Notes: a model not told the origin generated them from the sequence alone. A DNA stretch of 64,000 nt from JAAYUD01 sp963676865 (GCA_963676865.2 CAXXSS010000001.1:3100001-3164000); one strand, 5' to 3'. Positions 35,325-45,159 are shown, counted from the stretch's first letter. Numbers and translations: made by a program.

Positions 35325-36335
35325 TTATATGATTTCTTTTATTCGTTTCAGTAAATCTTCTATTGTTACTGCTTCTGCTATTATTCTATTTTCGCGGATT
35401 ATCTCGAAAGATTCTTCGGTGACATTCACCGCTATTGCCGATTTACAGTCCTCTGTTGCATCTATACCAACGCGTCTTAATGCCTTGCACGCCATATCGA
35501 AGCGTTTGCCATGTCCTTTAATGCCAATACTGTTGGTGATAGGATTGTTAATGCAAAACAGCCCTGTCTGTTCATCGAAAAGTACTCCGTCACACTGAAA
35601 GAAATTAGTGAGTCTTTCGTTAATCGTAAGATCCTCGGGAGTTCCCGTAATCAATTCCTTACCCCGTTCCATTAGCCATATCTTATCGGCTATCTGGAGA
35701 GCCAGTTCTAAGTCGTGAGTAGAAAGCAAAATTGATTTGTCTGTCTCATGGCTTAGCCTGCGTAGCAACTGCATGATTTCTACTCTACTGGGAAAGTCTA
35801 AAAAGGCGGTTGGCTCATCAAGCAGAATGATGGGAGTCTCCTGTACTAGGGCTTTCGCTATCATCGCCTTTTGCCTTTCGCCATCACTCAGTGTATTCAA
35901 TCTTCTTTTTGCCAAATTCTTGATACCAACTAACGAGATAGACTGTTCGATGACGGCTTCGTCTTTTTCACTTAAATTGCCCCAGAAATCAGTGTAGGGA
36001 GTACGGCCCAAAGAAATAAGTTCTCTGACAGTCATCCCTTCTACTTCGCAACGATCGGTGAGTACTACGCTAATGAGTGAAGCCAATTCGCTACGGGAAT
36101 ATTCTTTGATATTGTGCCCTTTTAAATAAATGTTTCCTTTTAGAGCTGGTTGTGACATAGATAGAGTACGAAGAAGAGTTGACTTGCCTGCTCCGTTGGC
36201 ACCGAGCAAACAAGTCAACTCTCCACTAAGCAGAGAAGTTTTGATACGATTTGCCACAATATGTGGTGCATCTTTTCCCTGATAGCCGATAGATAGTTGT
36301 TCTATCTTTATTGTTTCTAGATGATCGTCCGTCAC
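35325..36335 (-). CDS. FecE/BtuD-type ABC transporter ATPase with C-terminal extension
   Basis: 336 residues. Residues 1-250 are an ATPase of the siderophore/cobalamin uptake class: Walker A GANGAGKST, signature LSDGERQK, Walker B IILLDEPTAFLD, switch His in LSTHDLEL. A further 85-90 residues follow that typical FecE proteins lack; they contain a Gly-rich GIKGHGKRFD and an alpha/beta pattern. No FecCD permease or binding protein is adjacent, so its membrane partner must be encoded elsewhere. The ATG is 2 bases after the carB stop, implying translation from the purF-carAB transcript. Confidence 0.88.
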   Translation of the reverse strand: MTDDHLETIKIEQLSIGYQGKDAPHIVANRIKTSLLSGELTCLLGANGAGKSTLLRTLSMSQPALKGNIYLKGHNIKEYSRSELASLISVVLTDRCEVEGMTVRELISLGRTPYTDFWGNLSEKDEAVIEQSISLVGIKNLAKRRLNTLSDGERQKAMIAKALVQETPIILLDEPTAFLDFPSRVEIMQLLRRLSHETDKSILLSTHDLELALQIADKIWLMERGKELITGTPEDLTINERLTNFFQCDGVLFDEQTGLFCINNPITNSIGIKGHGKRFDMACKALRRVGIDATEDCKSAIAVNVTEESFEIIRENRIIAEAVTIEDLLKRIKEII

Positions 36336-36337
36336 TG

Positions 36338-39300
36338 TTATTTATATTCTGCCCAACTACTGATATTTAAATCATCGAGTGTCATTGTGCAGAAAGCTTT
36401 AATAAAGGCATCGGCCAATCGTGCATTTGTAATAAGCGGCACATTGAGATCTATAGCTGCACGACGAATCTTGTAACCATTAGTCAATTCTCTTTCAGAC
36501 AAGTTCTTGGGAATATTGACTACCATATCTATCTCATGCTTGTGAAGCATATCGATAGCTTGGGGATTACCTTCTTCACTAGGCCAATATACCAATGTGC
36601 TAGGTATGCCGTTCATGGCTAGAGCCAAATACGTACCTTTGGTAGCATATAGTTTATAACCTTTGTCGACGAGCATGCGTGCGGCGCCCATCATATCCGC
36701 TTTTTGTCGCTGGGTTCCAGTCGAAAGCAATACTGTTTTTTTAGGAATGCGATAACCAACAGAAAGCATTGATTTGAGCAACGCGCTTGATGTGTTTTCA
36801 CCTATACAACCAACTTCACCTGTCGATGCCATATCTACTCCAAGTACCGGATCGGCCTTTTGTAGGCGGTTGAATGAAAATTGTGAAGCTTTAATGCCTA
36901 CATAATCCAAATCGAATAAGTTCTTTGACGGTTTTTCGACAGGAATGTCCAGCATTACTTTTGTAGCAAGCTCAATGAGATTTAGTTTCAATACCTTACT
37001 GACAAATGGAAAAGAGCGAGAAGCACGGAGATTACACTCTATGACCTTTATATCGTTTTCACGTGCCAGATACTGTATATTGAAAGGACCCGAAATGTGC
37101 AGTTCACGAGCAATCTCGCGACTTATATGTTTGATACGTCGAACTGTTTCGATGTATAACTTCTGTGGTGGAAATTGAATAGTAGCATCACCAGAATGAA
37201 CGCCTGCAAATTCGATATGTTCGCTAATGGCGTAAGCGATGATTTCACCGTCGCGAGCTACAGCATCCATTTCAACTTCTTTGGCATGTTCGATGAAGCG
37301 ACTTACCACAACCGGATGTTTCTTTGAAATATTGGCGGCTAGTTGCAGAAAGCGTACCAATTCTTCGTTGTTGGAACATACATTCATCGCAGCTCCTGAC
37401 AGAACATAAGATGGGCGAACCAAAACAGGGAAACCTACTTTCTGAACGAATTTGTCAATATCTTCCATCGAAGTAAGTTCTTGCCATTCGGGCTGGTCAA
37501 CATGAATTCGATCCAGCATTTCGGAGAACTTGTTACGATCTTCGGCATTGTCTATATATTTGGCAGATGTACCAAGTATATTCACTTTTTGTTCGTCGAG
37601 CCGCATGGCTAGATTGTTCGGTATCTGTCCACCCGTTGATACAATGACGCCATGAGGTACTTCCAAATCGATAATATCCATTACTCTTTCAAATGTCAAT
37701 TCGTCGAAATAGAGTCTGTCGCACATGTCGTAGTCTGTCGAAACCGTTTCCGGATTGTAGTTGATCATGACAGAACGGTATCCTTCTTTTCGGATAGTAT
37801 TCAGTGCTTGAACACCGCACCAGTCGAATTCTACGGACGAACCGATACGGTAGGCTCCAGAGCCGAGAACAACGACTGAGCGTTTGTCGTTTTCGAAGCA
37901 GATATCGTGCTCTATACCACTATAAGTGAGGTACAGATAGTTCGTTTGTGCCGGATATTCGGCAGCCAATGTATCTATTTGTTTCACAGAGGGGAGGAGC
38001 CCGATGCTCTTACGGTAGTTTCGTACCATCATGATGCCGTCTTCCAAATCTCCTTCGTAATCGATTGCACGTGCTATTTGAAAGTCTGAAAATCCTTCAA
38101 CCTTTGCCCGACGAAGCAGTTCGGTTGGCATTTCTGCCAATTGTGTATGATTATTGCCCCATGCTTCAAGTTCATTGGCAGTATTGATAATGTTCATTAG
38201 TTTCTGTAAGAACCAACAATCTATCTTTGTCAGTTCGTGAACCTGATCGACAGTATAGCCTGCTCTGAAAGCCTTTGAAATAAGGAAAATACGTTTATCG
38301 GTAGGTTGTCTCAACGATTTATCCAAATCATCTATGATGAGTTCTTTGTTTTCTACAAATCCGTGCATGCCTTGACCGATCATTCGCAATCCCTTTTGGA
38401 TGGCTTCTTCAAAAGTTCGGCCGATAGCCATTACTTCGCCTACCGATTTCATAGAACTGCCCAATTCTTTGTCTACTCCACGGAATTTACCCAAGTCCCA
38501 ACGAGGTATCTTACATACAACATAGTCTAGAGCGGGTTCAAAGAAAGCACTTGTCGTTTTCGTTACTGAATTCTTTAATTCGAACAATCCATAACCCAAT
38601 CCCAGCTTGGCAGCAACGAAAGCCAGTGGATAGCCCGTAGCTTTGGATGCCAAAGCCGAAGAACGCGATAGGCGGGCATTGACTTCGATAACACGATAAT
38701 CTTCCGAATTGGGATCATAGGCATATTGTACGTTACATTCGCCAACGATGCCGATATGTCTGATGATACGGATAGAAAGCTCACGAAGTTTATGATAGTC
38801 GCGATTACTTAATGTTTGAGAGGGAGCGATTACAATACTCTCGCCGGTATGTATGCCTAGCGGATCGAAATTTTCCATATTGCAGACCGTTATGCAGTTA
38901 TCGTATCGGTCGCGTACCACTTCGTATTCTACTTCTTTCCAACCTTTCAAGCTCTTTTCTACCAAAACTTGCGGAGAGAAAGAAAAAGCCTTTTCTACTA
39001 GTATGTTGAGTTGCTTTTCGTCGTCACAGAAGCCTGAACCAAGTCCGCCGAGGGCATAAGCTGCACGAATAATAACTGGGTAACCAAGTTCTTTTGCTGC
39101 CCTGCGTGCATTTTCTATATTTTCTACTGCTTGGCTTTTGATGGTATGGACATTAATTTCGTTTAGTTTTCCGACGAACAATTCACGATCTTCGGTGTCC
39201 ATAATAGCTTGCACAGGAGTACCCAGTACTCTTAGATTATATTTTTTCAGTACGCCCGATTTATAGAGCTCAACACCACAATTCAATGCGGTCTGTCCGC

Positions 39301-39565
39301 CGAAGGCAAGCATGATGCCGTCCGGTTTCTCTTTTTCTATAACTTTTTCAACGAAATAGGGAGTTACCGGTAAAAAATATATTTGGTCGGCTACGCCTTC
39401 CGATGTTTGTACTGTTGCGATATTCGGATTAATAAGCACTGTCTGGATATCCTCTTCTTTCAGTGCCTTCAATGCCTGTGAACCGGAATAGTCGAATTCG
39501 CCGGCTTCACCTATCTTTAATGCTCCTGAACCAAGGAGTAATACCTTCTTTATATTATCTTTCAT
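36338..39565 (-). CDS. carB: Carbamoyl-phosphate synthase large subunit
   Basis: 1075 residues, normal length. Makes carbamoyl phosphate for pyrimidine and arginine synthesis from bicarbonate, ammonia and two ATP. Two homologous ATP-grasp halves are seen, starting KKVLLLGSGALKIGEAGEFD and RSVVVLGSGAYRIGSSVEFD, each with its GGQTALN or GGQIPNN segment and metal/ATP Glu-Asn residues (VIEVNARLSRSSALASKATG; VIECNLRASRSFPFVSK). The C-terminal MGS-like allosteric domain starts near KKTVLLSTG. carA is 9 bases upstream. Confidence 0.97.
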   Translation of the reverse strand: MKDNIKKVLLLGSGALKIGEAGEFDYSGSQALKALKEEDIQTVLINPNIATVQTSEGVADQIYFLPVTPYFVEKVIEKEKPDGIMLAFGGQTALNCGVELYKSGVLKKYNLRVLGTPVQAIMDTEDRELFVGKLNEINVHTIKSQAVENIENARRAAKELGYPVIIRAAYALGGLGSGFCDDEKQLNILVEKAFSFSPQVLVEKSLKGWKEVEYEVVRDRYDNCITVCNMENFDPLGIHTGESIVIAPSQTLSNRDYHKLRELSIRIIRHIGIVGECNVQYAYDPNSEDYRVIEVNARLSRSSALASKATGYPLAFVAAKLGLGYGLFELKNSVTKTTSAFFEPALDYVVCKIPRWDLGKFRGVDKELGSSMKSVGEVMAIGRTFEEAIQKGLRMIGQGMHGFVENKELIIDDLDKSLRQPTDKRIFLISKAFRAGYTVDQVHELTKIDCWFLQKLMNIINTANELEAWGNNHTQLAEMPTELLRRAKVEGFSDFQIARAIDYEGDLEDGIMMVRNYRKSIGLLPSVKQIDTLAAEYPAQTNYLYLTYSGIEHDICFENDKRSVVVLGSGAYRIGSSVEFDWCGVQALNTIRKEGYRSVMINYNPETVSTDYDMCDRLYFDELTFERVMDIIDLEVPHGVIVSTGGQIPNNLAMRLDEQKVNILGTSAKYIDNAEDRNKFSEMLDRIHVDQPEWQELTSMEDIDKFVQKVGFPVLVRPSYVLSGAAMNVCSNNEELVRFLQLAANISKKHPVVVSRFIEHAKEVEMDAVARDGEIIAYAISEHIEFAGVHSGDATIQFPPQKLYIETVRRIKHISREIARELHISGPFNIQYLARENDIKVIECNLRASRSFPFVSKVLKLNLIELATKVMLDIPVEKPSKNLFDLDYVGIKASQFSFNRLQKADPVLGVDMASTGEVGCIGENTSSALLKSMLSVGYRIPKKTVLLSTGTQRQKADMMGAARMLVDKGYKLYATKGTYLALAMNGIPSTLVYWPSEEGNPQAIDMLHKHEIDMVVNIPKNLSERELTNGYKIRRAAIDLNVPLITNARLADAFIKAFCTMTLDDLNISSWAEYK

Positions 39566-39574
39566 AATGAATCG

Positions 39575-40702
39575 CTATGCTTTAAAGAGGTTAATAAACT
39601 TGTCGAACAGAAATTCCGTATCGGTAGGACCGCTGGCTGCCTCGGGATGAAACTGTGCAGAGAACCACGGGTTGCGTTTATGACGTATGCCTTCGTTCGA
39701 GCCGTCGTTCATATTGATGAAGAGCGGTTCCCAATCGTTATTCAGTGTGTTGTTATCAACAGCGAAGCCATGATTTTGGCTGGTGATGAAGCATCGTTCA
39801 GTGCCTGCTTGACGTACAGGTTGGTTATGGCTGCGATGTCCGTATTTCAATTTATAAACTTTTGCCCCTCCGGCTACTGCAAGTAGCTGGTTGCCCATGC
39901 AAATGCCAAAGATAGGGAGTTTCTCGTTAGACATGGCTTTACGCAGATTCTTAACAGCGTCGCTGCAATTGTTCGGATCGCCGGGGCCATTGCTGATGAA
40001 CAATCCGTCAAACTCAAGAACGTTATAATCATAATCCCAAGGGACACGAATAACTTCTACGTCACGTTTCAATAGACAACGAATAATATTATCTTTCACA
40101 CCACAATCTACAAGCACAACTTTTTTCTTGTCTTTTCCTTCATTGTAGCGAATCACTTCTTTGCACGAAACACGGTCTACATAATTGATGGCACTATAGT
40201 CTGGCATTTCTACTTGTTCTGCTTTATCTGGATCGCCGAATACGATGCGTCCCATCATGACTCCTTGTTCGCGTAATTTTTTTGTTAAAGCTCTAGTGTC
40301 AATGCCGGTGATACCCGGAATTTGTTCTCGCTTCAACCAAGAAGCCAAACTCTCTACAGCGTTCCAATGACTATACTCTTTAGAGTAGTCGCATACAATA
40401 ATAGCTTCAGCATGAATCTTTTCACTTTCCATAAAATGGGGAAGTCCGTTTTTCTCAATCGTAAAAGGTGGTACGCCGTAGTTGCCGATAAGTGGATAAG
40501 TCAGAGTCATCAATTGTCCGGCATACGACGGATCGGTAAGACTTTCGGGATAACCATTCATTGCCGTATTGAATACAACTTCTCCGGCAACCGGTTTCTC
40601 ATAGCCGAAAGACGTTCCGCAAAAACGTGAGCCATCACTCAGTATAAGTGTTGCTAGTGTGGCTTCTCCATTCTCAGTCGTTTTATTATTCGTCTTGTTC
40701 AT
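39575..40702 (-). CDS. carA: Carbamoyl-phosphate synthase small (glutaminase) subunit
   Basis: 375 residues. Hydrolyses glutamine and channels ammonia to CarB. N-terminal CPSase_sm domain (FCGTSFGYEKPVAGEVVFNT, MNGYPESLTDPSYAGQ) and a class I amidotransferase with nucleophile Cys in FGICMGNQLLA near residue 268, SRNH/GHRSHNQPV, and the His-Glu of FHPEAA. Lies 22 bases after the purF-like gene and 9 before carB. Confidence 0.97.
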   Translation of the reverse strand: MNKTNNKTTENGEATLATLILSDGSRFCGTSFGYEKPVAGEVVFNTAMNGYPESLTDPSYAGQLMTLTYPLIGNYGVPPFTIEKNGLPHFMESEKIHAEAIIVCDYSKEYSHWNAVESLASWLKREQIPGITGIDTRALTKKLREQGVMMGRIVFGDPDKAEQVEMPDYSAINYVDRVSCKEVIRYNEGKDKKKVVLVDCGVKDNIIRCLLKRDVEVIRVPWDYDYNVLEFDGLFISNGPGDPNNCSDAVKNLRKAMSNEKLPIFGICMGNQLLAVAGGAKVYKLKYGHRSHNQPVRQAGTERCFITSQNHGFAVDNNTLNNDWEPLFINMNDGSNEGIRHKRNPWFSAQFHPEAASGPTDTEFLFDKFINLFKA

Positions 40703-40724
40703 TATTAATAATATATGTAGTCTG

Positions 40725-42608
40725 TTAGAATTGATATACCTTTTCTATATAGTTAATAAATGCCTGGTTTAGCATACTAACGCCACCGGGTGTAGGGTAG
40801 TTTCCGCTAAAGTACCAATCGCCTAGATGATTGGGACAAGCTTCGTGTAAACCTTCGAGCGGTTGGTACACGATTTGTATTTTTGCTTTAGTATTCTGAG
40901 TAGTGAGCAGTTGCACCATTTTCTCTGAAATTTCTTCGTCAGTGAATGGTGCGTATATTTCTTTCACGTAGTTCACCATTTGATCTTTCGGCTTATCTGA
41001 TTGCTCTTTCGATTTGCGATAGGCCGCTTCGATAATATAACGCATTTCCCGATCTTTAAGTAATTCGATAGCTGCTTTGAAAGCAATGAATTCGCTCATG
41101 CGGGCCATGTCTATACCATAGTAATCAGGATAACGAATTTGTGGTGATGAACTGACGACAACGATCTTTTTGGGTTCAAGGCGATCAAGAATACTCAGGA
41201 TACTTTGTTTTAGAGTTGTACCTCGAACGATACTATCATCAATGATGACAAGATTATCTATCTTGGGTTTTAAACATCCATAAGTAATGTCGTAAACATG
41301 CGCTGCCAAATCGTTGCGGCGGTTACCTTCAGCAATAAAAGTACGTAGCTTTATATCCTTGTATGCTACTTTCTCACTTCGTATGCGGCGCGACAAAATT
41401 TGTTCTAGCTCGTCAAGTGAAGGATTATGTCCCAGATTTTTTATCTTTTGTACTTTCTCTTCATTCAGATAGTTGTCGAGCCCTTCGAGCATGCCATAGT
41501 AGGCTACTTCTGCGGTGTTGGGAATGTAAGAAAAAACAGTGTGGTCTATATCGTGCCCTATAGCTTTCAATATATTAGGCACTAGCTTGCGTCCTAGTTC
41601 TTTTCGTTCTCGATAGATATCGCGATCTCCTCCCCGAGAGAAATAAATTCGTTCGAACGAACAAGCTCTTTTCTCTTTTGGTTTGATGATTTGTTGCGTA
41701 TGCAGTTTGCCATATTTATTGACGAGCAGTGCCTGTCCCGGTTGTAGCTCTTTGATAGACTCAAAAGATACATTAAATGTTGTTTGGATAACGGGACGTT
41801 CGGAAGCTAGTACGATGACTTCATCGTCCGAATACCAAAAGGCAGGACGAATGCCCCACGGGTCGCGCATAGAAAACATTTCTCCGCTACCTGTCAAGCC
41901 ATTAATAACGTATCCTCCATCCCATGCTTTGCTGGAAGTACGCAATACATTGCCCATATCAATATAATCTTCGATGTAGCTGGTAATGTCCATTCCCGCT
42001 TTACCTTTTTCGGTAGCAAGGTTGTATACTCGTTCTACTTCCCGATCTAGGCGATGTCCCAATTGCTCCAATATAATATAGGTATCAGAGTATTCTCTGG
42101 GATGCTGCCCTATAGAAGTGATGCTTTTAAAGATTTCATCAACGTTTGTCATATTGAAATTACCACAAACGGCTAGATTTTTGGCACGCCAATTATTGCG
42201 ACGCAAGAAAGGATGAACGAATGATATGCCTGAACGTCCTGTCGTACTATAACGCAAATGCCCCATGTAGGCTTCACCTACAAAGGGCAATTGATGAGCG
42301 ACGAAATCTACATCGTTGAGCTGTTCGGGCGAATATTGTTTGAAACCACTCATTACCGTATTGAAAATTTCGGTAATGGCCCCTGAACCTAAAGCCCTTT
42401 CGCGAAACATATATTCTTCACCTGGTTTTGCGTCAAGTTTCACACACGCTAAACCGGCTCCTTCTTGACCGCGGTTGTGTTGTTTCTCCATTAGCAAGTA
42501 AAGCTTATTGAGACCATACATCCACGTGCCGTATTTCTTTTCGTAATATGATAGAGGCTTCAAAAGTCTTATCATCGCTACACCACATTCATGTTTTAGC
42601 TGTTCCAT
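40725..42608 (-). CDS. Amidophosphoribosyltransferase family protein (PurF-like, long form)
   Basis: 627 residues, well above the 450-510 of ordinary PurF. The class II glutaminase domain begins at Cys8 (MEQLKHECGVAMIRL), so a seven-residue leader would need removal to expose the catalytic Cys. Other landmarks are HNRGQEGAGL, GHLRYSTTGRSG and a phosphoribosyltransferase loop VIIDDSIVRGTTLKQSI near residue 445. It transfers glutamine nitrogen to PRPP in the first step of purine synthesis, or a closely related reaction. First gene of the block with carA and carB; a 220-nt leader separates it from its promoter. Confidence 0.88.
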   Translation of the reverse strand: MEQLKHECGVAMIRLLKPLSYYEKKYGTWMYGLNKLYLLMEKQHNRGQEGAGLACVKLDAKPGEEYMFRERALGSGAITEIFNTVMSGFKQYSPEQLNDVDFVAHQLPFVGEAYMGHLRYSTTGRSGISFVHPFLRRNNWRAKNLAVCGNFNMTNVDEIFKSITSIGQHPREYSDTYIILEQLGHRLDREVERVYNLATEKGKAGMDITSYIEDYIDMGNVLRTSSKAWDGGYVINGLTGSGEMFSMRDPWGIRPAFWYSDDEVIVLASERPVIQTTFNVSFESIKELQPGQALLVNKYGKLHTQQIIKPKEKRACSFERIYFSRGGDRDIYRERKELGRKLVPNILKAIGHDIDHTVFSYIPNTAEVAYYGMLEGLDNYLNEEKVQKIKNLGHNPSLDELEQILSRRIRSEKVAYKDIKLRTFIAEGNRRNDLAAHVYDITYGCLKPKIDNLVIIDDSIVRGTTLKQSILSILDRLEPKKIVVVSSSPQIRYPDYYGIDMARMSEFIAFKAAIELLKDREMRYIIEAAYRKSKEQSDKPKDQMVNYVKEIYAPFTDEEISEKMVQLLTTQNTKAKIQIVYQPLEGLHEACPNHLGDWYFSGNYPTPGGVSMLNQAFINYIEKVYQF

Positions 42609-43285
42609 ATAATGTTTCGTCCTTTTATTATAATTTCATTATCGTATTTTTTCTTTCTCTAGGATCTTTATGATCGGGCATGTCGAAAATCGGCCAATAT
42701 GAATCGGCCGAACCTTGTTTGTAATATATTCTGGGAATTATTAGACTTTCTAATAAAGAAAAAGGAAGTACATGCAATCGAATTTTGCTTGTAGACATAT
42801 AAAGTATCGTTATACATTTTCCCTTTTATTTTGTGCAAAGATACGCAAAGTTTATCATTAATAAAATGAAATATGACTAAATTTGAGAAACTTTTATAAC
42901 CATCTATATTGTCATCTATCTTTTCTGCAATTGAAACTACATATTTATAAATTCTTGTGAGTTCGGGATAAGAACTCTGGTCTATCGTTGCCAATGGGAC
43001 GGCCCATTTCAACAAAATCATGTTGTAATTTGCGCTCTCTACATTCGTATGTCTCTGTCACAGTGTTGTAACAAAAGTCACAATGATCTAAATGCTTTTA
43101 AACCTACCATGATACCTTCTTAAAAGAGCGAATTCTGTGAGACATACGGATGAAAATGGGTTCATCTCAGAAAGGTTTTATCTCTTTGTTCTAAGAAGAA
43201 TGTCGTTCCATATATGTGATTCGATCAACTCACAATTGTGATTCGATCGTTCCACATATGTGAGTTGATCGAATCACATATGTGG
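42609..43285. promoter_or_regulatory. purF-carAB leader region and palindromic intergenic DNA
   Basis: From the promoter at 42836 to the purF-like ATG the minus strand holds a possible 49-codon leader frame (ATG about 42817, stop 42668, preceded by AAAGGG) and a GC-rich hairpin TCGGCC/GGCCGA followed by TTTT (about 42688-42712), which looks like an attenuator. Beyond the promoter, CGTATGTCTC (43046-43055) pairs with GAGACATACG (43139-43148), and 43201-43285 is part of the long palindrome interrupted by the ISAs1 element. No other gene is seen. Confidence 0.45.
42836..42843 (-). promoter_or_regulatory. -7 box for the purF-carA-carB block
   Basis: TATCTTTG on the minus strand, about 228 bases before the purF-like ATG. 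Because it lies inside a longer open frame (42668-43021), it argues against that frame being a gene. Confidence 0.55.
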
Positions 43286-44604
43286 CAGGGCTGACGCATT
43301 AAGAATTTAGATTTTGCATCCAACTAGAATCCAATAGTTCTATCATGTAATTTTCATCCCATCCTGCAAGTTTTCTTTTCATTTTGAAGCTCCCCTTTCT
43401 TTGGCTGTTTTTTATTTGGGCGAGTGCGATCTTGCTGATGAGGGAGAAATTCTGCGCCGCATTCTTTCTTTTTCTGGTATCGTCTTCGTTAAAGGTTACG
43501 TCCAACTGCCAATACAGATTGTTCTCTATGCTCCAATGCGTCCTTATAGCCTGCATGATTCTGTCCGAATCCAAAGGTAGGGATGTTATATAATAATGTT
43601 TTTCCTCTACCGTTTTCTTGCTTTTCAGCTGAGTCGTAATCTTTGTCTGACAAACGACGGAGCGGACACCTTCCCACCCTAAAATTTCACCTGTCATCCC
43701 ATTGTTATATACTTGGCAATATCTCCTTTCCTTCCGTCCATGACCGCATTCCTCTGTGTATGAAGCCTGGTACCTGGTTGGTGGTATATGCCCGTGTCCA
43801 TTGATCTTATTCCCATTAAAGTCGATACCTGTGAAGTAGCTTTTTATCTCATTATGCAATTTCTTCTGGTTGTCTTTCACACAGATGACAAAGTCCGCCT
43901 TGTTTTTTATGATCGTTTCAACTATTTCATGCTGACAACCCATGGCGTCTATGGTCACTACACATCCCGACAAATCTAAAGCCTTTATCAGTTTCGGAAT
44001 GGCTGTTATTTCATTGCTCTTCTTGCCCACCTTCTCCTGCCCAAGTGTAACGCCATTGGATGCAGCCCATGCACTGACCATACGTAAAGGCTCAAAACTG
44101 CCGTCTTTCTTTTCCACTCTTGCACCACATATTTCCTTCCCGTCTATTGCAACTATACCACTATATTTTCCACATATCTCATGAATCCACATCCTGAAAC
44201 CACGTTCAAGTTCCTTTGGATCAAGAATGGAGAAAACTCGGTTAAAGGTATCATGGGAAGGAACACCTTTAAAGCCCTTTATACGGGAACGGAGAAAGGG
44301 CTCTTTCATTTTGCCGAATTCCGCTACTTCATACCAGCTTTCAGCACCGCAAACTACCGCGGCCATTGTAATATAAAAAATACACCCCAAACTGTGCTCC
44401 TTTAAATGATCCCTTCTGGGGTCTTCTACTTCTCTTAATATCGTTACTAAGTCCATATCGTTTATTTGTTTAATGTAAAAAGTTATACAAATATAGTAAA
44501 TAATAAGGACATATATGCACATATAATAAACTATATATCAATACATTAAGTTAATAATATATAATGGGAAATAAACAAACTGAATTCTTAATGCGTCAGC
44601 CCTG
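43286..44604 (-). mobile_element. Complete ISAs1-family insertion sequence
   Basis: 1319 bp with 22-bp perfect inverted repeats starting CAGGGCTGACGCATTAAG (43286-43307; complement 44583-44604). A 9-bp target duplication CATATGTGG flanks it (43277-43285 and 44605-44613), in the range expected for this family. It carries one intact transposase gene on the minus strand and interrupts the right arm of a 34-bp inverted repeat in the host DNA. Confidence 0.95.
43299..44456 (-). CDS. ISAs1-family transposase
   Basis: 385 residues from the ATG at 44456; an upstream in-frame ATG at 44522 would add a hydrophobic, non-conserved stretch. The N-terminal DDE_Tnp_1-associated domain (ILREVEDPRRDHLKEHSLG) is followed by the catalytic domain: IVAIDGKEICGA (Asp), VVTIDAMGCQ (Asp) and HWSIENNLYWQLDVTFNEDD (Glu region). 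The same family was first known as H-repeat-associated proteins. The stop codon lies inside the left inverted repeat. Apparently intact. Confidence 0.95.
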   Translation of the reverse strand: MDLVTILREVEDPRRDHLKEHSLGCIFYITMAAVVCGAESWYEVAEFGKMKEPFLRSRIKGFKGVPSHDTFNRVFSILDPKELERGFRMWIHEICGKYSGIVAIDGKEICGARVEKKDGSFEPLRMVSAWAASNGVTLGQEKVGKKSNEITAIPKLIKALDLSGCVVTIDAMGCQHEIVETIIKNKADFVICVKDNQKKLHNEIKSYFTGIDFNGNKINGHGHIPPTRYQASYTEECGHGRKERRYCQVYNNGMTGEILGWEGVRSVVCQTKITTQLKSKKTVEEKHYYITSLPLDSDRIMQAIRTHWSIENNLYWQLDVTFNEDDTRKRKNAAQNFSLISKIALAQIKNSQRKGSFKMKRKLAGWDENYMIELLDSSWMQNLNS

Positions 44605-45159
44605 CATATGTGGAACGACAAAACCTTAATGAGCCTACAGAAATGCCTTAAATACGACAACCATGATTCAATAAGATGTGTACAAAATATCTTCTTCCAG
44701 AGAAAAAGAATCGGACCTTTTCCATGTATGGGCAGTAAGTAAAGTAGTTTCTACACGGTGCACAAACCATAAATACCGAGTAATGACTTAATCGGTTGAT
44801 ATACGAAGAGGGCGATTCGTGTTTCATAACACACTAACAATAAACAGGATAACATCATTTTGGAGTCCCAAAAATAGAGCATGACCATATATATTACTCG
44901 TAATCAATAATATAAGGTGACGGAAAGAGTTTTAAAACCTTTTTTGCGAAACATTATCCCGAATCCTAGTAGATTATTATGTTATATGTTTAATGTTATA
45001 CATACATTTAATTCTATTTATAGAGTAAAGCATATCTTATACTTATCATATCGTCTGTGAGCAAATCTTATGAAAATAGATTAAAAAAAGAACATTTTTT
45101 TGTTCGTTTCAATAATTATGGCGAATATTGTAATTCAAACAATAACAATTTAACTACTT
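44605..45159. other. Gene-free region between the ISAs1 element and the GH20 gene
   Basis: Contains the distal end of the interrupted palindrome (to about 44620) and otherwise no recognisable gene or repeat. A small GAACA/TGTTC hairpin lies at about 45089-45107. No convincing TAnnTTTG box was found in front of the GH20 gene. Confidence 0.5.

Noticed and set aside
42668..43021. 117-codon open frame on the minus strand upstream of the purF-like gene
   Set aside because: The consensus promoter TATCTTTG lies inside it and the product has no signal, domain or composition of a real protein. Only its last 49 codons, downstream of the promoter, remain possible as a leader frame.
43201..43285. CRISPR-like run of GATCGAATCACAT motifs
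   Set aside because: The motif copies are in alternating orientation and form one inverted repeat without regular spacers; no cas genes are near.
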